Assembly (NCBI RefSeq): GCF_035610345.1
Contig: NZ_CP141213.1
Span: 558,001 to 622,000, forward strand
From: Sinorhizobium meliloti
Lineage (GTDB): Bacteria; Pseudomonadota; Alphaproteobacteria; Rhizobiales; Rhizobiaceae
Direction: 5' to 3'
DNA length: 64,000 bases
Part shown: piece after piece, positions 41,988-52,302 of the stretch
How positions within the stretch are numbered: position 1 is the stretch's first letter
Layout: every line of letters begins with the position of its first letter
Notes under the pieces: model-generated
Told to the model about the DNA's origin: nothing
What the model saw: only the letters and a program-made list of their open reading frames with translations
Database searches by the model: none
Made by a program: the position numbers and the translations under genes

Positions 41988-42011
41988 CATGTAGTCACAT
42001 GTGACTACATG
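41988..42011. promoter_or_regulatory. 24-bp perfect palindrome, operator of the TA pair
   Basis: Left half CATGTAGTCACA, right half its exact complement; centre CACATGTG. It lies just upstream of the antitoxin start. Phd-type antitoxins bind such dyads to repress their own operon. Confidence 0.75.
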
Positions 42012-42267
42012 AATGCGCCTGCGGGCGGAGGAATTCAAGGCTCGATCTCGGGCTCGGCCCCGCGGCGGGAAGACGACGACGAGGGCGGCAACCGCGATCC
42101 TGATGGCCGAGAGGATAACACAGGTACGATCGCGGCCGCCGAGCGGGGTGCCATAGGCGACGCGGAAGAACCGTCGCCGGTGCTTCGCTGGATGTCCCCG
42201 CGGGCGGAAAGCGGGCAACAAGGCTGCGTTGCAAAGCCGCTCACTCCGTCCTTATACTCCTCGGGCT

Positions 42268-43242
42268 ATGGAGAAGACCTTCGTCGCGGCGCAAGAGGAA
42301 CGGCCTGGGGAAGCTTGGCTTTCGCGGTTTGCCGCCGGTCGAGCCGAGGCGGAGAGCTGGTATTTCGGGCGGGCCCGACGAGCATCGGGTCCGAGCGTCA
42401 AAGAATGTCGCGAGGCCTTACGGCAGTACATGCCGGAACTCGTTCCTCACTATGAGCACGCCTGCGCTCTCGTTGGAGATGATGAGGTTGCTCATCGGAT
42501 GCTCAGTCACTTTCGACCCGCGCCGGATGCTTACGGCTGCAGTCAATCTGTCTGGCTCGGGGAAGGGGGCCCGGCACTGATCCGCAATTTCGACTATCCG
42601 CCGAGTGTGGCCTCCGATCGTTTCGAAATGACCCGGTGGTCCGGGATGAAGGTGATCGCGAAGGCGCAACGCCCTTGGGGAGGCTGCGTGGACGGGATGA
42701 ATGAGGAAGGACTGGTCGCAAGTGTTACTCTTGGGGGCGGACGTTCTCAGGGCAGAGGGTTCTCGATCATCCTCGTGATCCGCTACGTGCTGGAGACCTG
42801 TCACCAGGTCGAGCAGGCTGTCAAAGCTCTATGCCGAATACCTGTGGCGCTCGCGCAGAACGTCACCGTACTGGATAGTGCCGGCAATTATGCCACTCTG
42901 TTCCTCGGGCCGGGCCAGCGCCCGATCATTACGCGCCTGAAGGCATGCGCAAATCATCAGCGGGCGGCGCGACCGTCATCATTCTCGGTGGCTCGACAGC
43001 AATTTATTCTGCAAGCACTAGAGGATCCTTCCATGTCGCTGGAGAAGCTGACGGATGGCTTCCTTCGGCCGCCGCTTTATTCCGTGAGCGGCCCCCATCC
43101 CACCCTCTACACAGCCGTCTATCGACCTGCAAAAGGCAGAGTAGACTATATCTGGCCGGGGAAACGCTGGTCTCAGCGTTTCGAAGATTTCCAGACAGGC
43201 GAATACACGCACACCTTCACCGATCGATTTCCCGGTCAGTGA
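42268..43242 (+). CDS. C45-family autoproteolytic acyltransferase/hydrolase-like protein
   Basis: 324 residues of the NTN-hydrolase type (isopenicillin-N acyltransferase/carcinine hydrolase-like). The nucleophile is the Cys in DAYGCSQSVWLGEG near residue 93, which becomes N-terminal after self-cleavage. LIRNFDYPP, the Gly-rich WGGCVDGMNEEGLVASVTLGGG and RYVLETCHQVEQAVKALCRIPVALAQNVTVLDS are typical. It has no signal peptide. The ATG at 42268 is chosen over 42229 on length. It is an isolated gene. Substrate likely an acyl-amino compound; not determinable. Confidence 0.8.
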   Translation: MEKTFVAAQEERPGEAWLSRFAAGRAEAESWYFGRARRASGPSVKECREALRQYMPELVPHYEHACALVGDDEVAHRMLSHFRPAPDAYGCSQSVWLGEGGPALIRNFDYPPSVASDRFEMTRWSGMKVIAKAQRPWGGCVDGMNEEGLVASVTLGGGRSQGRGFSIILVIRYVLETCHQVEQAVKALCRIPVALAQNVTVLDSAGNYATLFLGPGQRPIITRLKACANHQRAARPSSFSVARQQFILQALEDPSMSLEKLTDGFLRPPLYSVSGPHPTLYTAVYRPAKGRVDYIWPGKRWSQRFEDFQTGEYTHTFTDRFPGQ

Positions 43243-43244
43243 GG

Positions 43245-43266
43245 GGGCGCATGGGGCCATGCGCCC
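43245..43266. terminator. Hairpin between convergent genes
   Basis: GGGCGCAT and ATGCGCCC form a perfect 8-bp stem around GGGGCC, 3 bp after the C45 gene stop and 22 bp from the TctA stop. No long T-run on either side; a bidirectional transcript end is likely. Confidence 0.55.
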
Positions 43267-43287
43267 GGTGCACCAGACCGATCCGGT

Positions 43288-44793
43288 TCAATCCTCCTCG
43301 ACGAAGACCTGCTCGCGCTTTTTCTTGATGCTCGGCAGGAAGACGACGACGAGCACGGCGAAGGCAATGAGGAGCAGGGTCGCACTGATCGGCCGGGTGA
43401 CGAAGGTCGTCGGGTCGCCGCGCGAGAGGATCATGGCGCGCCTGAGGTTTTCCTCGAGCAGGGGGCCGAGCACGAAGCCGAGGAGCAGCGGCGCCGGTTC
43501 GCAGCGCAGCTTCAGGAGCAGGTAGCCGACAAGGCCGAAGAAGGCGACGGCGTAGAGGTCGTAGACATTGGAGTTGACGCTGTAGACCCCGATCGAGCAG
43601 AAGGCCATGATGATCGGGAAGAGCACGAAATAGGGGATCTTCAGGAGCTTCACCCAGAGACCGATCAAGGGCAGGTTCAGGACCACCAGCATCAGGTTGC
43701 CGATCCACATCGAGGCGATGATGCCCCAGAAAAGCGCCGGCTGCTCCACCGCCACGTTCGGGCCGGGTACGATGCCCTGGATGATCATCGCACCGATCAT
43801 AAGCGCCATCACCGGATTTGCCGGAATGCCGAGGGTGAGCAATGGAATGAACGAGGTTTGCGCGCCGGCATTGTTGGCGCTTTCAGGTCCGGCGACACCC
43901 GCGACCGCGCCGCGGCCGAATTCCTCCGGCCGGTCGGAGAGGCGCTTCTCCACCGTGTAGGAGGCGAAGGCGGCGAGGATCGCGCCGCCGCCGGGCAATA
44001 CGCCGAGCGCCGAGCCGATGGCCGTGCCGCGCAGGACCGGAGCGACCATCTGCCTAAAGTCCTCGCGCGTCGGCATCAGATCGGTGACCTTCGCCATCAG
44101 CACTTCGCGCGTCTTCTCGCTTTCGAGATTGCGGAGGATTTCGGCGATACCGAAGACGCCGACCGCCAGCGCCACGAAATTGAGGCCGTCCGAATATTCC
44201 CGGATGCCGAGGGTGAAGCGCGGCGTGCCGGTATAGATATCCGTGCCCACGAGGCCGAGAAGCAGGCCGAGCGCCACCATGGCAAGCGCCTTGATGACCG
44301 ATCCGTGCGCAAGCGCGACCGAGGAGACGAGGCCGACGATCATCAGCGAGAAATATTCCGCCGCGCCGAACTCGAGCGCGATCTCCGTCAAAGGCGGCGC
44401 GAAGAGCGCGACCAGGAATGTCGAGACCGTGCCGGCGAAGAACGAGCCGAGCGCCGCGATCGCGAGCGCTGTGCCGGCGCGGCCCTTGCGCGCCATCTGA
44501 TAGCCGTCGATGGCGGTGACGGCAGAAGAGGATTCGCCGGGCATGTTGATCAGGATCGCGGTGGTCGATCCGCCATATTGAGCGCCGTAATAGATGCCGG
44601 CGAGCATGATCAGCGAAGAGACCGGCTCAAGCTGGAAGGTGATCGGCAGCAGCATGGCGATGGTCGCAGTGGCGCCGATGCCGGGCAGCACGCCGATCAG
44701 GGTTCCGAGGAGTACGCCGATCAGACAGAAGAGCAGGTTCGCCGGCGAGGCGGCTGTGGCAAAGCCGAGGGCAAGATTGCTGAAGAGTTCCAT
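43288..44793 (-). CDS. tctA: Tripartite tricarboxylate transporter permease TctA
   Basis: 501 residues, about eleven to twelve helices, standard TctA length. Typical text: LLGTLIGVLPGIGATATIAMLLPITF, YYGAQYGGSTTAILINMPGESSSAVTAIDGYQMA, ALGVLPGGGAILAAFASYTVEKR and GIPANPVMALMIGAMIIQGIVPGPNV. It is the large channel subunit in the inner membrane, working with TctB (12 bp upstream) and TctC. Substrate class: tri- or dicarboxylates. Confidence 0.95.
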   Translation of the reverse strand: MELFSNLALGFATAASPANLLFCLIGVLLGTLIGVLPGIGATATIAMLLPITFQLEPVSSLIMLAGIYYGAQYGGSTTAILINMPGESSSAVTAIDGYQMARKGRAGTALAIAALGSFFAGTVSTFLVALFAPPLTEIALEFGAAEYFSLMIVGLVSSVALAHGSVIKALAMVALGLLLGLVGTDIYTGTPRFTLGIREYSDGLNFVALAVGVFGIAEILRNLESEKTREVLMAKVTDLMPTREDFRQMVAPVLRGTAIGSALGVLPGGGAILAAFASYTVEKRLSDRPEEFGRGAVAGVAGPESANNAGAQTSFIPLLTLGIPANPVMALMIGAMIIQGIVPGPNVAVEQPALFWGIIASMWIGNLMLVVLNLPLIGLWVKLLKIPYFVLFPIIMAFCSIGVYSVNSNVYDLYAVAFFGLVGYLLLKLRCEPAPLLLGFVLGPLLEENLRRAMILSRGDPTTFVTRPISATLLLIAFAVLVVVFLPSIKKKREQVFVEED

Positions 44794-44805
44794 CGTCGCC
44801 GACTC

Positions 44806-45267
44806 CTAGAACCGGGTCCACGGGCCGAACCGCTCGAATGGCAGGTTGAGGCCGTAGCTGAAGACGCCGACCGAAAAGATGGTCAAGGCAAGCGAGAGAG
44901 CGATCGCCCAGAGCGGCTTCATCCGGCTGGAGGCGAAACAGGCGATCAGCGCCGTGAAGAAGAGTGAGGGGACGAAGCCGAGGCCGCGCACGGTCAGCCC
45001 GAAGAAGATCGGCGCCGGAAGGATGAAGACGATGCCGCGGATGGCGATCGGCCCCATCGGCTCGCCGTGAACGCGCGCCGATTGCACCAGGATGATCAGA
45101 CCGAGCAGGATCAGCACGGCGGAGAGAACCAGCGGGAAATAGCCCGGGCCCATGCGGAAGGCGGTGCCGAGCTCGAGCCCGAGCGACTGCCAGGCGAAGA
45201 ACAGCCCGACGGCCGTCAGAATGCCGCCGCACAGCGCGTTGGTCGTGTCGAAAGAGATGGATTTCAT
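44806..45267 (-). CDS. tctB: Tripartite tricarboxylate transporter small permease TctB
   Basis: 153 residues with four hydrophobic helices (GGILTAVGLFFAWQSLGLELGTAFRMGPGYFPLVLSAVLILLGLIILV; FVPSLFFTALIACFAS; ALSLALTIFSVGVFSYGL). The GPGYFP motif is characteristic. The start ATG 45267 is supported by the N-terminal match and length; the longer frame upstream runs through the intergenic parS-like site. It sits between tctC and tctA in one operon. Confidence 0.9.
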   Translation of the reverse strand: MKSISFDTTNALCGGILTAVGLFFAWQSLGLELGTAFRMGPGYFPLVLSAVLILLGLIILVQSARVHGEPMGPIAIRGIVFILPAPIFFGLTVRGLGFVPSLFFTALIACFASSRMKPLWAIALSLALTIFSVGVFSYGLNLPFERFGPWTRF

Positions 45268-45399
45268 CGTTTCCCCATTATTTCCGTGAGTGCCGATCCC
45301 TTTTCCGAGGAGCGTGCCGCACCGGTTTTTGGCGAATATCTTCGCATGTTCTGCTGGCTGATGCATGTCGCCCGAAAGTGGGAAGCCGAGGCATCGCCT

Positions 45400-45415
45400 G
45401 TTGACAGCTGTCAAC
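45400..45415. repeat. parS-like palindrome (distal site 3)
   Basis: Third exact copy of GTTGACAGCTGTCAAC, in the tctC-tctB gap about 28 kb from repC. An exact 16-bp repeat match this far away is very unlikely by chance in 64 kb. Confidence 0.75.
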
Positions 45416-45472
45416 GCCGGTGCGGGCGCATTCTCGCTAGGCGCCCGCACGGATTGAAGGCCTGACGCGCGA

Positions 45473-46450
45473 TCAGTCGGCGTACTGGCCGGCGGCCTCG
45501 ATCACCGGCTTCCAGCGGGCGATCTCGCTTTCGAGCTTGGCCTTCAGCGCCGCTGGGGTTGCGTCGGCTTCGCTCGACGGCTCGGTGCCGAGTTCGCCGA
45601 AGCGGGCAACCACGTTCTCGTCCTTGAGTGCCTTCTGCAGCGACTTGGAGAGGCGGTCGGTGACTTCGGCCGGCGTGCCCTTCGGCGCATAGATGCCGTG
45701 CCAGATGCCGACCTGGAAGCCCGCAAGGCCCGCTTCCTCGGCGGTCGGCAGATCGGGGAAGATCTTGAGGCGCTGCGGCGAGGTCACCGCATAGGCCTTG
45801 ATCGTGCCGCCCTGGATCTGCTTCGTCGTGTTCGTCGTCTGGTCGCACATGATGTCGACCTGGCCGCCGAGCAGGTCGGTCATCGCCGGGCCGGTCCCTT
45901 TGTAGGGCACGGTCGTCAGCGGCGTTTCGATCGCGCTCATGAACATCATGCCGCAAAGATGCGACGCCGCGCCGATGCCGGCATTGGCGACCGTCACCGT
46001 GTCCTTGTTCGCCTTGACGTGTTCGATCAGGCCCTTGAGGTCGGTCGGCTCGAAATCCTTGCGGGCAACGATGGTCATCGGAACTTCGGTGACGAGGCCG
46101 ACATATTCGAAGGCATTCAGCGTGTCATAGGCGAGCTTGCGATAGAGCGTCGCGCTGGTGGCCATGCCGATGTGATGCAGAAGCAGCGTGTAGCCGTCCG
46201 GATCGGCCTGAGCGACGCGGCCGGCACCGAGCGTCCCGCCGGCGCCGCCGACATTCTCGACGATGATCTGCTGGCCGAGATCCTTCGACATGGACTCGGC
46301 GACGAGGCGGGCCACCGTATCGGTCGGGCCGCCGGCCGAGAACGGCACCACCATGGTGATCGTGCGCTCCGGATAGGTTTGGGCGTTCGCCGAAGCGGCA
46401 AAAAGGGAAACGGCGGCGGCTGCGCCCAGAAGCGCGTTAAGGATTTTCAT
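45473..46450 (-). CDS. tctC: Tripartite tricarboxylate transporter receptor TctC
   Basis: 325 residues with a signal peptide (MKILNALLGAAAAVSLFAASANAQ) and the Bug/TctC fold. YPERTITMVVPFSAGGPTDTVARLVAESMSKDLGQQIIVENVGGAGGTLG is diagnostic, followed by VPYKGTGPAMTDLLGGQVDIMCDQTTN. It binds a carboxylate in the periplasm for TctAB. It lies 205 bp upstream of tctB; that gap holds a parS-like palindrome. Ligand not determinable. Confidence 0.94.
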   Translation of the reverse strand: MKILNALLGAAAAVSLFAASANAQTYPERTITMVVPFSAGGPTDTVARLVAESMSKDLGQQIIVENVGGAGGTLGAGRVAQADPDGYTLLLHHIGMATSATLYRKLAYDTLNAFEYVGLVTEVPMTIVARKDFEPTDLKGLIEHVKANKDTVTVANAGIGAASHLCGMMFMSAIETPLTTVPYKGTGPAMTDLLGGQVDIMCDQTTNTTKQIQGGTIKAYAVTSPQRLKIFPDLPTAEEAGLAGFQVGIWHGIYAPKGTPAEVTDRLSKSLQKALKDENVVARFGELGTEPSSEADATPAALKAKLESEIARWKPVIEAAGQYAD

Positions 46451-46682
46451 CTTTTCCTCCCGGATGAAATTATCGACCAGCCGGCATGGTTCCTCCCGCC
46501 GGTTCTGGGTTCACCCATTAGCAGGCCGGATTTTAGCACAGACAACCGCTGCCCGACGCCGTTTCATGCATTTACCGCGGATAGGCGCGTCAAATGGGTG
46601 GATTTGGAAACAAAAGCGCCTGTCGATGGGTGGACTTCGGGACATCGGGCTTGTCGCGCCGGCAAGCCGGGGAAAGCCCTCG

Positions 46683-47513
46683 TCAGAGCCCGGTGCGGTG
46701 TCTGAGATAAACTATCTCCGCCTCCGTCAGCGGCCGGCTTGCTCCCTTCGGCAGGTCGCCGAGGCTTATGTCGCCGATCGAGACGCGAAGGAGACGCAGG
46801 CACTCGAAGCCGAGCGTGTCGAGCATGCGGCGGATCTGACGGTTGCGTCCTTCGTCAAGCTCCACCTCGATCCAACTGTTCCTGTCTCCGCTTTTCAGGA
46901 GTTCGACCCGCACGGCGCGCAGCAGTTCGCCACCCTCCGTAACGCCTTCCAGCATCCGTGCGGCCATGGCCTCGCCGAAAATGCCGCGCAACTGAACATG
47001 GTATATCTTGCCGAGATGGGTCTCCGGATCGAGCAGACGCTGCGCCAGCACCGTGTCGTTGGTGAAGAGCAGAAGCCCCTCGCTGGCCTTGTCGAGCCTG
47101 CCGACCGGCGAGAGGGACGGAACGTCGACATTGTCGAGGCAGCTGAAGACAGTCGGCCGGCCCTCGGGATCGTCGCGGGTGGTCACGAGGCCGCGCGGCT
47201 TGTTCAGCATGAGATAGACTCTGTCTTGCGCGGCGATGACGGTTCCGTCGACGGCGATCCTGTCCGCTTCGATATCGACCCAGTGGGAGAGATCCGTGAT
47301 CTTCCGGCCGGCGACGCTGACACGCCCCTCGGCGATCAGCTTTTCGGCCTGCGTCCTCGAGCAGTAGCCGAGCTTGGAGAGCGCCCGGGCGAGCGTCACC
47401 CGCTTGCCGGGCAGTTCGCCGGCTTTCGCGCCTCCGATCCGCCTTTTCGCCGTAGGGTGGCGCTGTTTCACCTTATCCGCCTCCGCGCTGTTGGATCGTG
47501 CCTCCTCTGACAT
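46683..47513 (-). CDS. RsuA/RluB-family pseudouridine synthase
   Basis: 276 residues. S4 RNA-binding domain at about 37-85 (VTLARALSKLGYCSRTQAEKLIAEGRVSVAG). Catalytic domain with the Asp in SPVGRLDKASEGLLLFTNDTVLAQRLL, and IEVELDEGRNRQIRRMLDTLGFECLRLLRVSIG near the end. It modifies a uridine in ribosomal RNA, 23S (RluB/RluE-like) or 16S (RsuA-like). It is divergent from and nearly touching the long oxoprolinase reading frame, with no functional link evident. Confidence 0.92.
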   Translation of the reverse strand: MSEEARSNSAEADKVKQRHPTAKRRIGGAKAGELPGKRVTLARALSKLGYCSRTQAEKLIAEGRVSVAGRKITDLSHWVDIEADRIAVDGTVIAAQDRVYLMLNKPRGLVTTRDDPEGRPTVFSCLDNVDVPSLSPVGRLDKASEGLLLFTNDTVLAQRLLDPETHLGKIYHVQLRGIFGEAMAARMLEGVTEGGELLRAVRVELLKSGDRNSWIEVELDEGRNRQIRRMLDTLGFECLRLLRVSIGDISLGDLPKGASRPLTEAEIVYLRHRTGL

Positions 47514-47659
47514 AAATGGCGGTGCGAGGCCAGAGATCCGGCAGAGGTATCGGCGCCCTTTTCGATGGTGGCGCGCCTCTTCTTCCCTTGCCCGCCGATC
47601 GTCGCCGGCCCATAAAAGCGCCCATGGAAGCGGCGGGCGGAATTGTGGAGGAACTGGAG

Positions 47660-50600
47660 ATGAGCGTGACGGGAGCTTGGGATTTCTGGGTGGATCGCGG
47701 CGGTACCTTCACCGACGTGGTCGGCCGCGATCCGGCGGGCGCCTTGCACGCGCTGAAGGTCCTCTCGGAAAATCCCGGCGCCTATCGCGATGCGGCGGTC
47801 CACGGCATCCGGCAGCATCTCGGTCTCGGCCCCCGCGATCCGGTTCCGGCGGGCGTGGTCGGCGAGGTCAGGATGGGCACGACGGTTGCCACCAATGCTT
47901 TGCTGGAGCGCAAGGGCGAGCGGCTGGCGCTCGTCACGACGCGCGGCTTCTGCGATGCGCTCAGGATCGGCTATCAGGAACGCAAGAAGATCTTCGCCAC
48001 CGAGATCATCAAGCCCGAGGCACTCTATTCGGAGATCGTCGAGCTCGACGAGCGGGTGCTCGCCGACGGCACGGTCGAGCGGCCGCTCGACGAGGCGGCA
48101 GCGCGCCAGGCGCTCGAAGGCTTGAAGGCCAATGGCTACGGGGCGGTCGCCATCGTCCTGATGCACGCCTACAGATATCCCGCCCACGAGGCGATCGTCG
48201 CCCGCATCGCACGATCGATGGGATTCGAGCAGGTATCCGTCAGCCACGAGGTCTCGCCGCTCGTCAAATATGTCGGCCGTGGCGATACGACCGTGATCGA
48301 CGCCTATCTCTCGCCCGTGCTCGGCCGCTACGTGGCGCAGGTTTCGGAAGAGCTGGACGTCGCCCGATCCGGCGCCCGGCTCATGTTCATGATGTCGTCC
48401 GGCGGGCTTACGGCGGCGAAGATGTTCCAGGGGAAGGATGCGATCCTCTCCGGACCTGCGGGCGGTGTCGTCGGTCTGGCGCGGACGGGCGAGGCGGCCG
48501 GATTCGGCCGCGTGATCGGCTTCGACATGGGCGGAACCTCGACCGACGTCGCCCATTTCGACGGCGAGTACGAGCGCGCCTTCGAGACCGAGGTTGCCGG
48601 CGTGCGGGTGCGAGCGCCGATGATGCTGATCCACACGGTTGCCGCTGGCGGCGGCTCGGTCCTCCATTTCGACGGCGAGCGCTTTCGTGTCGGTCCGGAT
48701 TCGGCCGGCGCCAATCCCGGTCCCGCCTGTTACCGCAACGGCGGACCGCTCGCCGTCACCGATGCCAATGTCATGCTCGGCAAGCTATTGCCGGAACACT
48801 TTCCGGCGATCTTCGGGCCGGAACAGAATCTGCCGCTCGACGTGGAGACCGTGCGCGAGGGTTTCGTCGCGCTAGCGGCCGAGATCGGCGACGGGCGGAG
48901 CCCCGAGGACGTCGCCGACGGCTTCATCCGCATCGCGGTCGCCAATATGGTCGAGGCGATCAAGAAGATTTCCGTAAGCCGCGGCTATGACGTGACGCGC
49001 TATGCGCTCAACTGCTTCGGCGGCGCCGGCGGGCAACACGCTTGCCTGGTCGCCGACGCGCTCGGCATGAAGAGTATTCTCCTGCACCCGATGTCGGGGC
49101 TGCTCTCGGCCTATGGAATGGGCCTTGCCGACATTCGCGCGACGCGGCAGAAGGCGCTCGGGGCCGGTCTCGACGAGGCCGCGCCGAGGGCGCTTGCCGC
49201 ACTTGCCCGGGCACTGCAATCGGAATGCCTGACGGAACTCGAGGCGCAGGGGATTTCCCGTGAGCGGATACGCACACATTTGCGCGCGCATATCCGCTAT
49301 GCCGGAACCGACACGGTGCTGCCGGTGGAAGCGACCTTCCCGGATGAGGACGACCAGGCGCGGCTCCGCGCTGAATTCGAGCGTCTGCACAGGCGCCGCT
49401 TCGGATTCGTCGCCGAAAACAAGGCTCTGGTGATCGATGCGGTCGAGGTCGAAACGGTCGGCGGCGGGGCTGCGGAAATGGAAGCGGAAGGTCTTGCCGT
49501 GACGGTCGGAGATGTCGCCCCGAACCGGCGGACCCGCTTCTATTCGCAGGGTGCGTTTCACGACGCTCCGGTGGCGCTGCGTTCCCAAATCAGGCCCGGC
49601 CAGAAGCTCACCGGGCCCGCAATCATCATCGAAGCCAACCAGACGATCGTCGTCGAGGACGGCTGGCAGGCGGAACTGACGGCGAAAGACCATATCGTCC
49701 TGAGGCGGATCAGGGCGCTGCCCGAACGCACTGCGATCGGCACGAAGGCCGATCCGGTCATGCTGGAGATCTTCAACAATCTCTTCATGTCGATTGCCGA
49801 GCAGATGGGCGTGACGCTGCAGAACACCGCCTATTCGGTCAATATCAAGGAGCGGCTCGATTTCTCCTGCGCGGTCTTCGACAACAGGGGAAATCTGGTC
49901 GCCAATGCGCCGCACATGCCGGTGCATCTGGGCTCCATGGACGCTTCGGTCGCGACCGCCATCCGTGAGAACCCGGTCATCCATCCGGGCGATGTGTTCC
50001 TGATCAATGCGCCCTACAACGGCGGCACGCATCTGCCGGACCTGACGGTCTGCACGCCGGTCTTCGACAAGAAGGGCCACGAGATCCGCTTCTGGGTCGC
50101 AAGCCGCGGTCACCATGCGGATATCGGCGGTATCTCGCCGGGCTCGATGTCGCCGCTGGCCACCAATATCGAAGAGGAAGGCGTCTATATCGACAACTTC
50201 AAGCTCATCGACCGCGGCCGCTTCTGCGAGAAGGAACTGGAGAAGCTCTTGAACGGAGCGCGCTATCCGGTGCGCAACATCCTCCAGAACGTCAACGATC
50301 TCAAGGCACAGGTCGCGGCCAACGAGAAGGGCGTGGCGGAACTCACGAAGATGATCGCGCAATTCGGAGAGGATGTGGTCGAGGCCTATATGGGTCACGT
50401 CCAGGATAATGCGGCCGAAAGCGTGCGCCGCGTGCTCGACCGATTGCCGGACGGCGAATTCTCCTACGAGATGGACCAGGGCTGCCGGATCGTCGTGAAG
50501 ATATCCATCGACCGCGAGAGCCGGGAAGCAACGGTCGACTTCACCGGAACGTCGCAACAGCGCTCGGATAACTTCAACGCGCCGGAGCCGGTGACGCGTG

Positions 50601-51277
50601 CTGCCGTGCTCTATGTCTTCCGGGTACTGGTCGAGGCCGACATCCCGATGAATGCCGGTTGCCTGAGGCCTATCCGCATCGTCATCCCGCAAGGCACCAT
50701 GCTTTCGCCGCGCTACCCGGCGGCGGTGGTCGCCGGCAATGTAGAGGTCAGTCAGGCGGTCACCAATTGCCTCTTCGGCGCCGTCGAGGCGCAGGCCGCC
50801 GCGCAGGGAACAATGAACAACCTGACTTTCGGAAACGCCGACTACCAGTATTACGAGACGATCTGCTCCGGCGCGCCGGCCGGCCCCGGCTATGACGGCG
50901 CCGATGCGGTTCACACGCACATGACCAATTCGCGCCTCACCGACCCGGAAATCCTGGAGACGCGCTTCCCGGTCGTGCTCGAAGACTTCCACATCCGCAA
51001 GGGCTCGGGCGGGCGCGGCAAGTGGTCGGCGGGCGACGGTACACAGAGGACGATCCGCGCGCGCGAGCGGCTGGACTTCGCGATCCTTTCCGGCCACCGC
51101 CGCATCCGGCCCTTCGGCCTGAAGGGCGGCGAGGCGGGGGAAACCGGCCGCAATTTTGTCCGCCGCAATGACGGCCGCATCGAAGAGCTGCCGGGCTCGG
51201 CTCATACGGTGCTCGAGGCGGGCGAGACTTTCACCGTCGTGACGCCGACGGGCGGAGGTTATGGGAAGGCTTCGTAA
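47660..51277 (+). CDS. 5-oxoprolinase / hydantoinase A-B fusion
   Basis: 1,205 residues, the length of bacterial ATP-dependent 5-oxoprolinase. The N-terminal HyuA half has [44 protein letters not shown] and [10 protein letters not shown] (actin-like ATPase). The HyuB half begins near residue 697 ([44 protein letters not shown]) and includes [20 protein letters not shown] and [18 protein letters not shown]. It opens 5-oxoproline to glutamate using ATP. The start ATG 47660 follows GGAGG; a frame to 47516 is possible but overlaps the promoter region. A single-gene unit. Confidence 0.94.
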   Translation: MSVTGAWDFWVDRGGTFTDVVGRDPAGALHALKVLSENPGAYRDAAVHGIRQHLGLGPRDPVPAGVVGEVRMGTTVATNALLERKGERLALVTTRGFCDALRIGYQERKKIFATEIIKPEALYSEIVELDERVLADGTVERPLDEAAARQALEGLKANGYGAVAIVLMHAYRYPAHEAIVARIARSMGFEQVSVSHEVSPLVKYVGRGDTTVIDAYLSPVLGRYVAQVSEELDVARSGARLMFMMSSGGLTAAKMFQGKDAILSGPAGGVVGLARTGEAAGFGRVIGFDMGGTSTDVAHFDGEYERAFETEVAGVRVRAPMMLIHTVAAGGGSVLHFDGERFRVGPDSAGANPGPACYRNGGPLAVTDANVMLGKLLPEHFPAIFGPEQNLPLDVETVREGFVALAAEIGDGRSPEDVADGFIRIAVANMVEAIKKISVSRGYDVTRYALNCFGGAGGQHACLVADALGMKSILLHPMSGLLSAYGMGLADIRATRQKALGAGLDEAAPRALAALARALQSECLTELEAQGISRERIRTHLRAHIRYAGTDTVLPVEATFPDEDDQARLRAEFERLHRRRFGFVAENKALVIDAVEVETVGGGAAEMEAEGLAVTVGDVAPNRRTRFYSQGAFHDAPVALRSQIRPGQKLTGPAIIIEANQTIVVEDGWQAELTAKDHIVLRRIRALPERTAIGTKADPVMLEIFNNLFMSIAEQMGVTLQNTAYSVNIKERLDFSCAVFDNRGNLVANAPHMPVHLGSMDASVATAIRENPVIHPGDVFLINAPYNGGTHLPDLTVCTPVFDKKGHEIRFWVASRGHHADIGGISPGSMSPLATNIEEEGVYIDNFKLIDRGRFCEKELEKLLNGARYPVRNILQNVNDLKAQVAANEKGVAELTKMIAQFGEDVVEAYMGHVQDNAAESVRRVLDRLPDGEFSYEMDQGCRIVVKISIDRESREATVDFTGTSQQRSDNFNAPEPVTRAAVLYVFRVLVEADIPMNAGCLRPIRIVIPQGTMLSPRYPAAVVAGNVEVSQAVTNCLFGAVEAQAAAQGTMNNLTFGNADYQYYETICSGAPAGPGYDGADAVHTHMTNSRLTDPEILETRFPVVLEDFHIRKGSGGRGKWSAGDGTQRTIRARERLDFAILSGHRRIRPFGLKGGEAGETGRNFVRRNDGRIEELPGSAHTVLEAGETFTVVTPTGGGYGKAS

Positions 51278-51350
51278 CGTCAAAGCTTCACGGATCGCCC
51301 CTCTCTCCCGGTTATGACGGAAAGGGGATCCAAGAACGTGCGGCTTGCTC

Positions 51351-51376
51351 CTTTCTCCCCGCCTGCGGGGAGAAAG
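51351..51376. repeat. 12-bp perfect hairpin, rhizobial dispersed repeat
   Basis: CTTTCTCCCCGC and its exact complement around a 2-nt loop, followed by TGGCGGTAGCCGGATGAGGGG. This wording is familiar from many rhizobial intergenic regions. It lies between the convergent oxoprolinase and hydrolase genes and probably ends transcripts. Confidence 0.65.
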
Positions 51377-51415
51377 TGGCGGTAGCCGGATGAGGGGCAG
51401 ACTTCGAGTGTCCGC

Positions 51416-51982
51416 TCAAAGTGCTGCAAGGCAACGTTCGATGCGGCTCCAGGTGAGCCGGGCCGCCTCGGAGTCGTAATCGGCAAGCGTGGCGTCGGTA
51501 TAAAGATGCCCGGCACCGGGATATATGAAGACTTCCAGTGCCACCGGCGTCCGTTCGGCATCAGCACGCCAGACGGCGACCTCGTCTGCAGGCTCGAAGA
51601 TATCCGGGTCGGCGAGATGGACCTGCACCGGCAGCCCGCGACGTGCATTTGCCGGAATTTCGGCGATGCTGTGCAGAAAGAGAATTCCGGCCGCCTCGGG
51701 CCGCTTCGGCCACAGGCTGGCGGCGACAGCAGCGCCCATGGAAAAACCGCCGAGAACGGCATCGGCAGGCAGATCCGCGACCGCCCGCTCGGCGCGCTCG
51801 CAAAGGGTGCCCCAGCCGATCTCTTCCTTCAGGGCAAAGCCCTCCTCCATCGAGGAAGCAACCCGGCCTTCGTAGAGGTCGGGCGTGAACACCTCGTGGC
51901 CTGCGACAGTGAGGCGCTCGGCGACGCCCCTCTCGAACGGGCGCAGTCCATAGACGGAATGGAAAAGGATCACAGTCGTCAC
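51416..51982 (-). CDS. Dienelactone hydrolase-like alpha/beta hydrolase
   Basis: 188 residues, a compact member of the family. ILFHSVYGLRPFERGVAERLTVAGHEVFTPDLYEG opens the fold. The nucleophile elbow is GGFSMGAAVA, with Ser instead of the classical dienelactone hydrolase Cys. Acid Asp lies in HLADPDIFEP and His in YPGAGHLYTDA. It is cytoplasmic. Small Ser-type members are often esterases of unknown substrate. No aromatic catabolism genes are adjacent. Confidence 0.85.
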   Translation of the reverse strand: MTTVILFHSVYGLRPFERGVAERLTVAGHEVFTPDLYEGRVASSMEEGFALKEEIGWGTLCERAERAVADLPADAVLGGFSMGAAVAASLWPKRPEAAGILFLHSIAEIPANARRGLPVQVHLADPDIFEPADEVAVWRADAERTPVALEVFIYPGAGHLYTDATLADYDSEAARLTWSRIERCLAAL

Positions 51983-52302
51983 GGCACGGTTCCCTGGGCT
52001 GTTGGCGCAGGATGCACTTGATCACGCGGAGCCAGCGACGGCAACGGTGCATCCATGACCTGCAGGCCGTTTCGAAGAAGTGATGGCGGCGCCCCCGAGG
52101 GAGGAGAAAGGGCGCCGCCGCCTGTCGGTCGACTCTTCGGGGAGGGGGGAGGGAATGACGAGCCGACCCTCTTACGCTTCCAGTCGCTTCGGGCAAAAGC
52201 GACCGCGTCTAACGTCTCGGCCGGCGGATGGTTCCGAGAAAATCGCGACATGTGAGGGGGCGTTCGGTGCCGTAGACGGGAAAATGGGCGGGAATGCTCG
52301 AG

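Noticed and set aside
48872..51283. 803-codon frame antisense to the oxoprolinase gene
   Set aside because: High GC leaves the opposite strand open; composition is His/Asp/Arg-rich without any domain, while the plus-strand product matches a family along its whole length.
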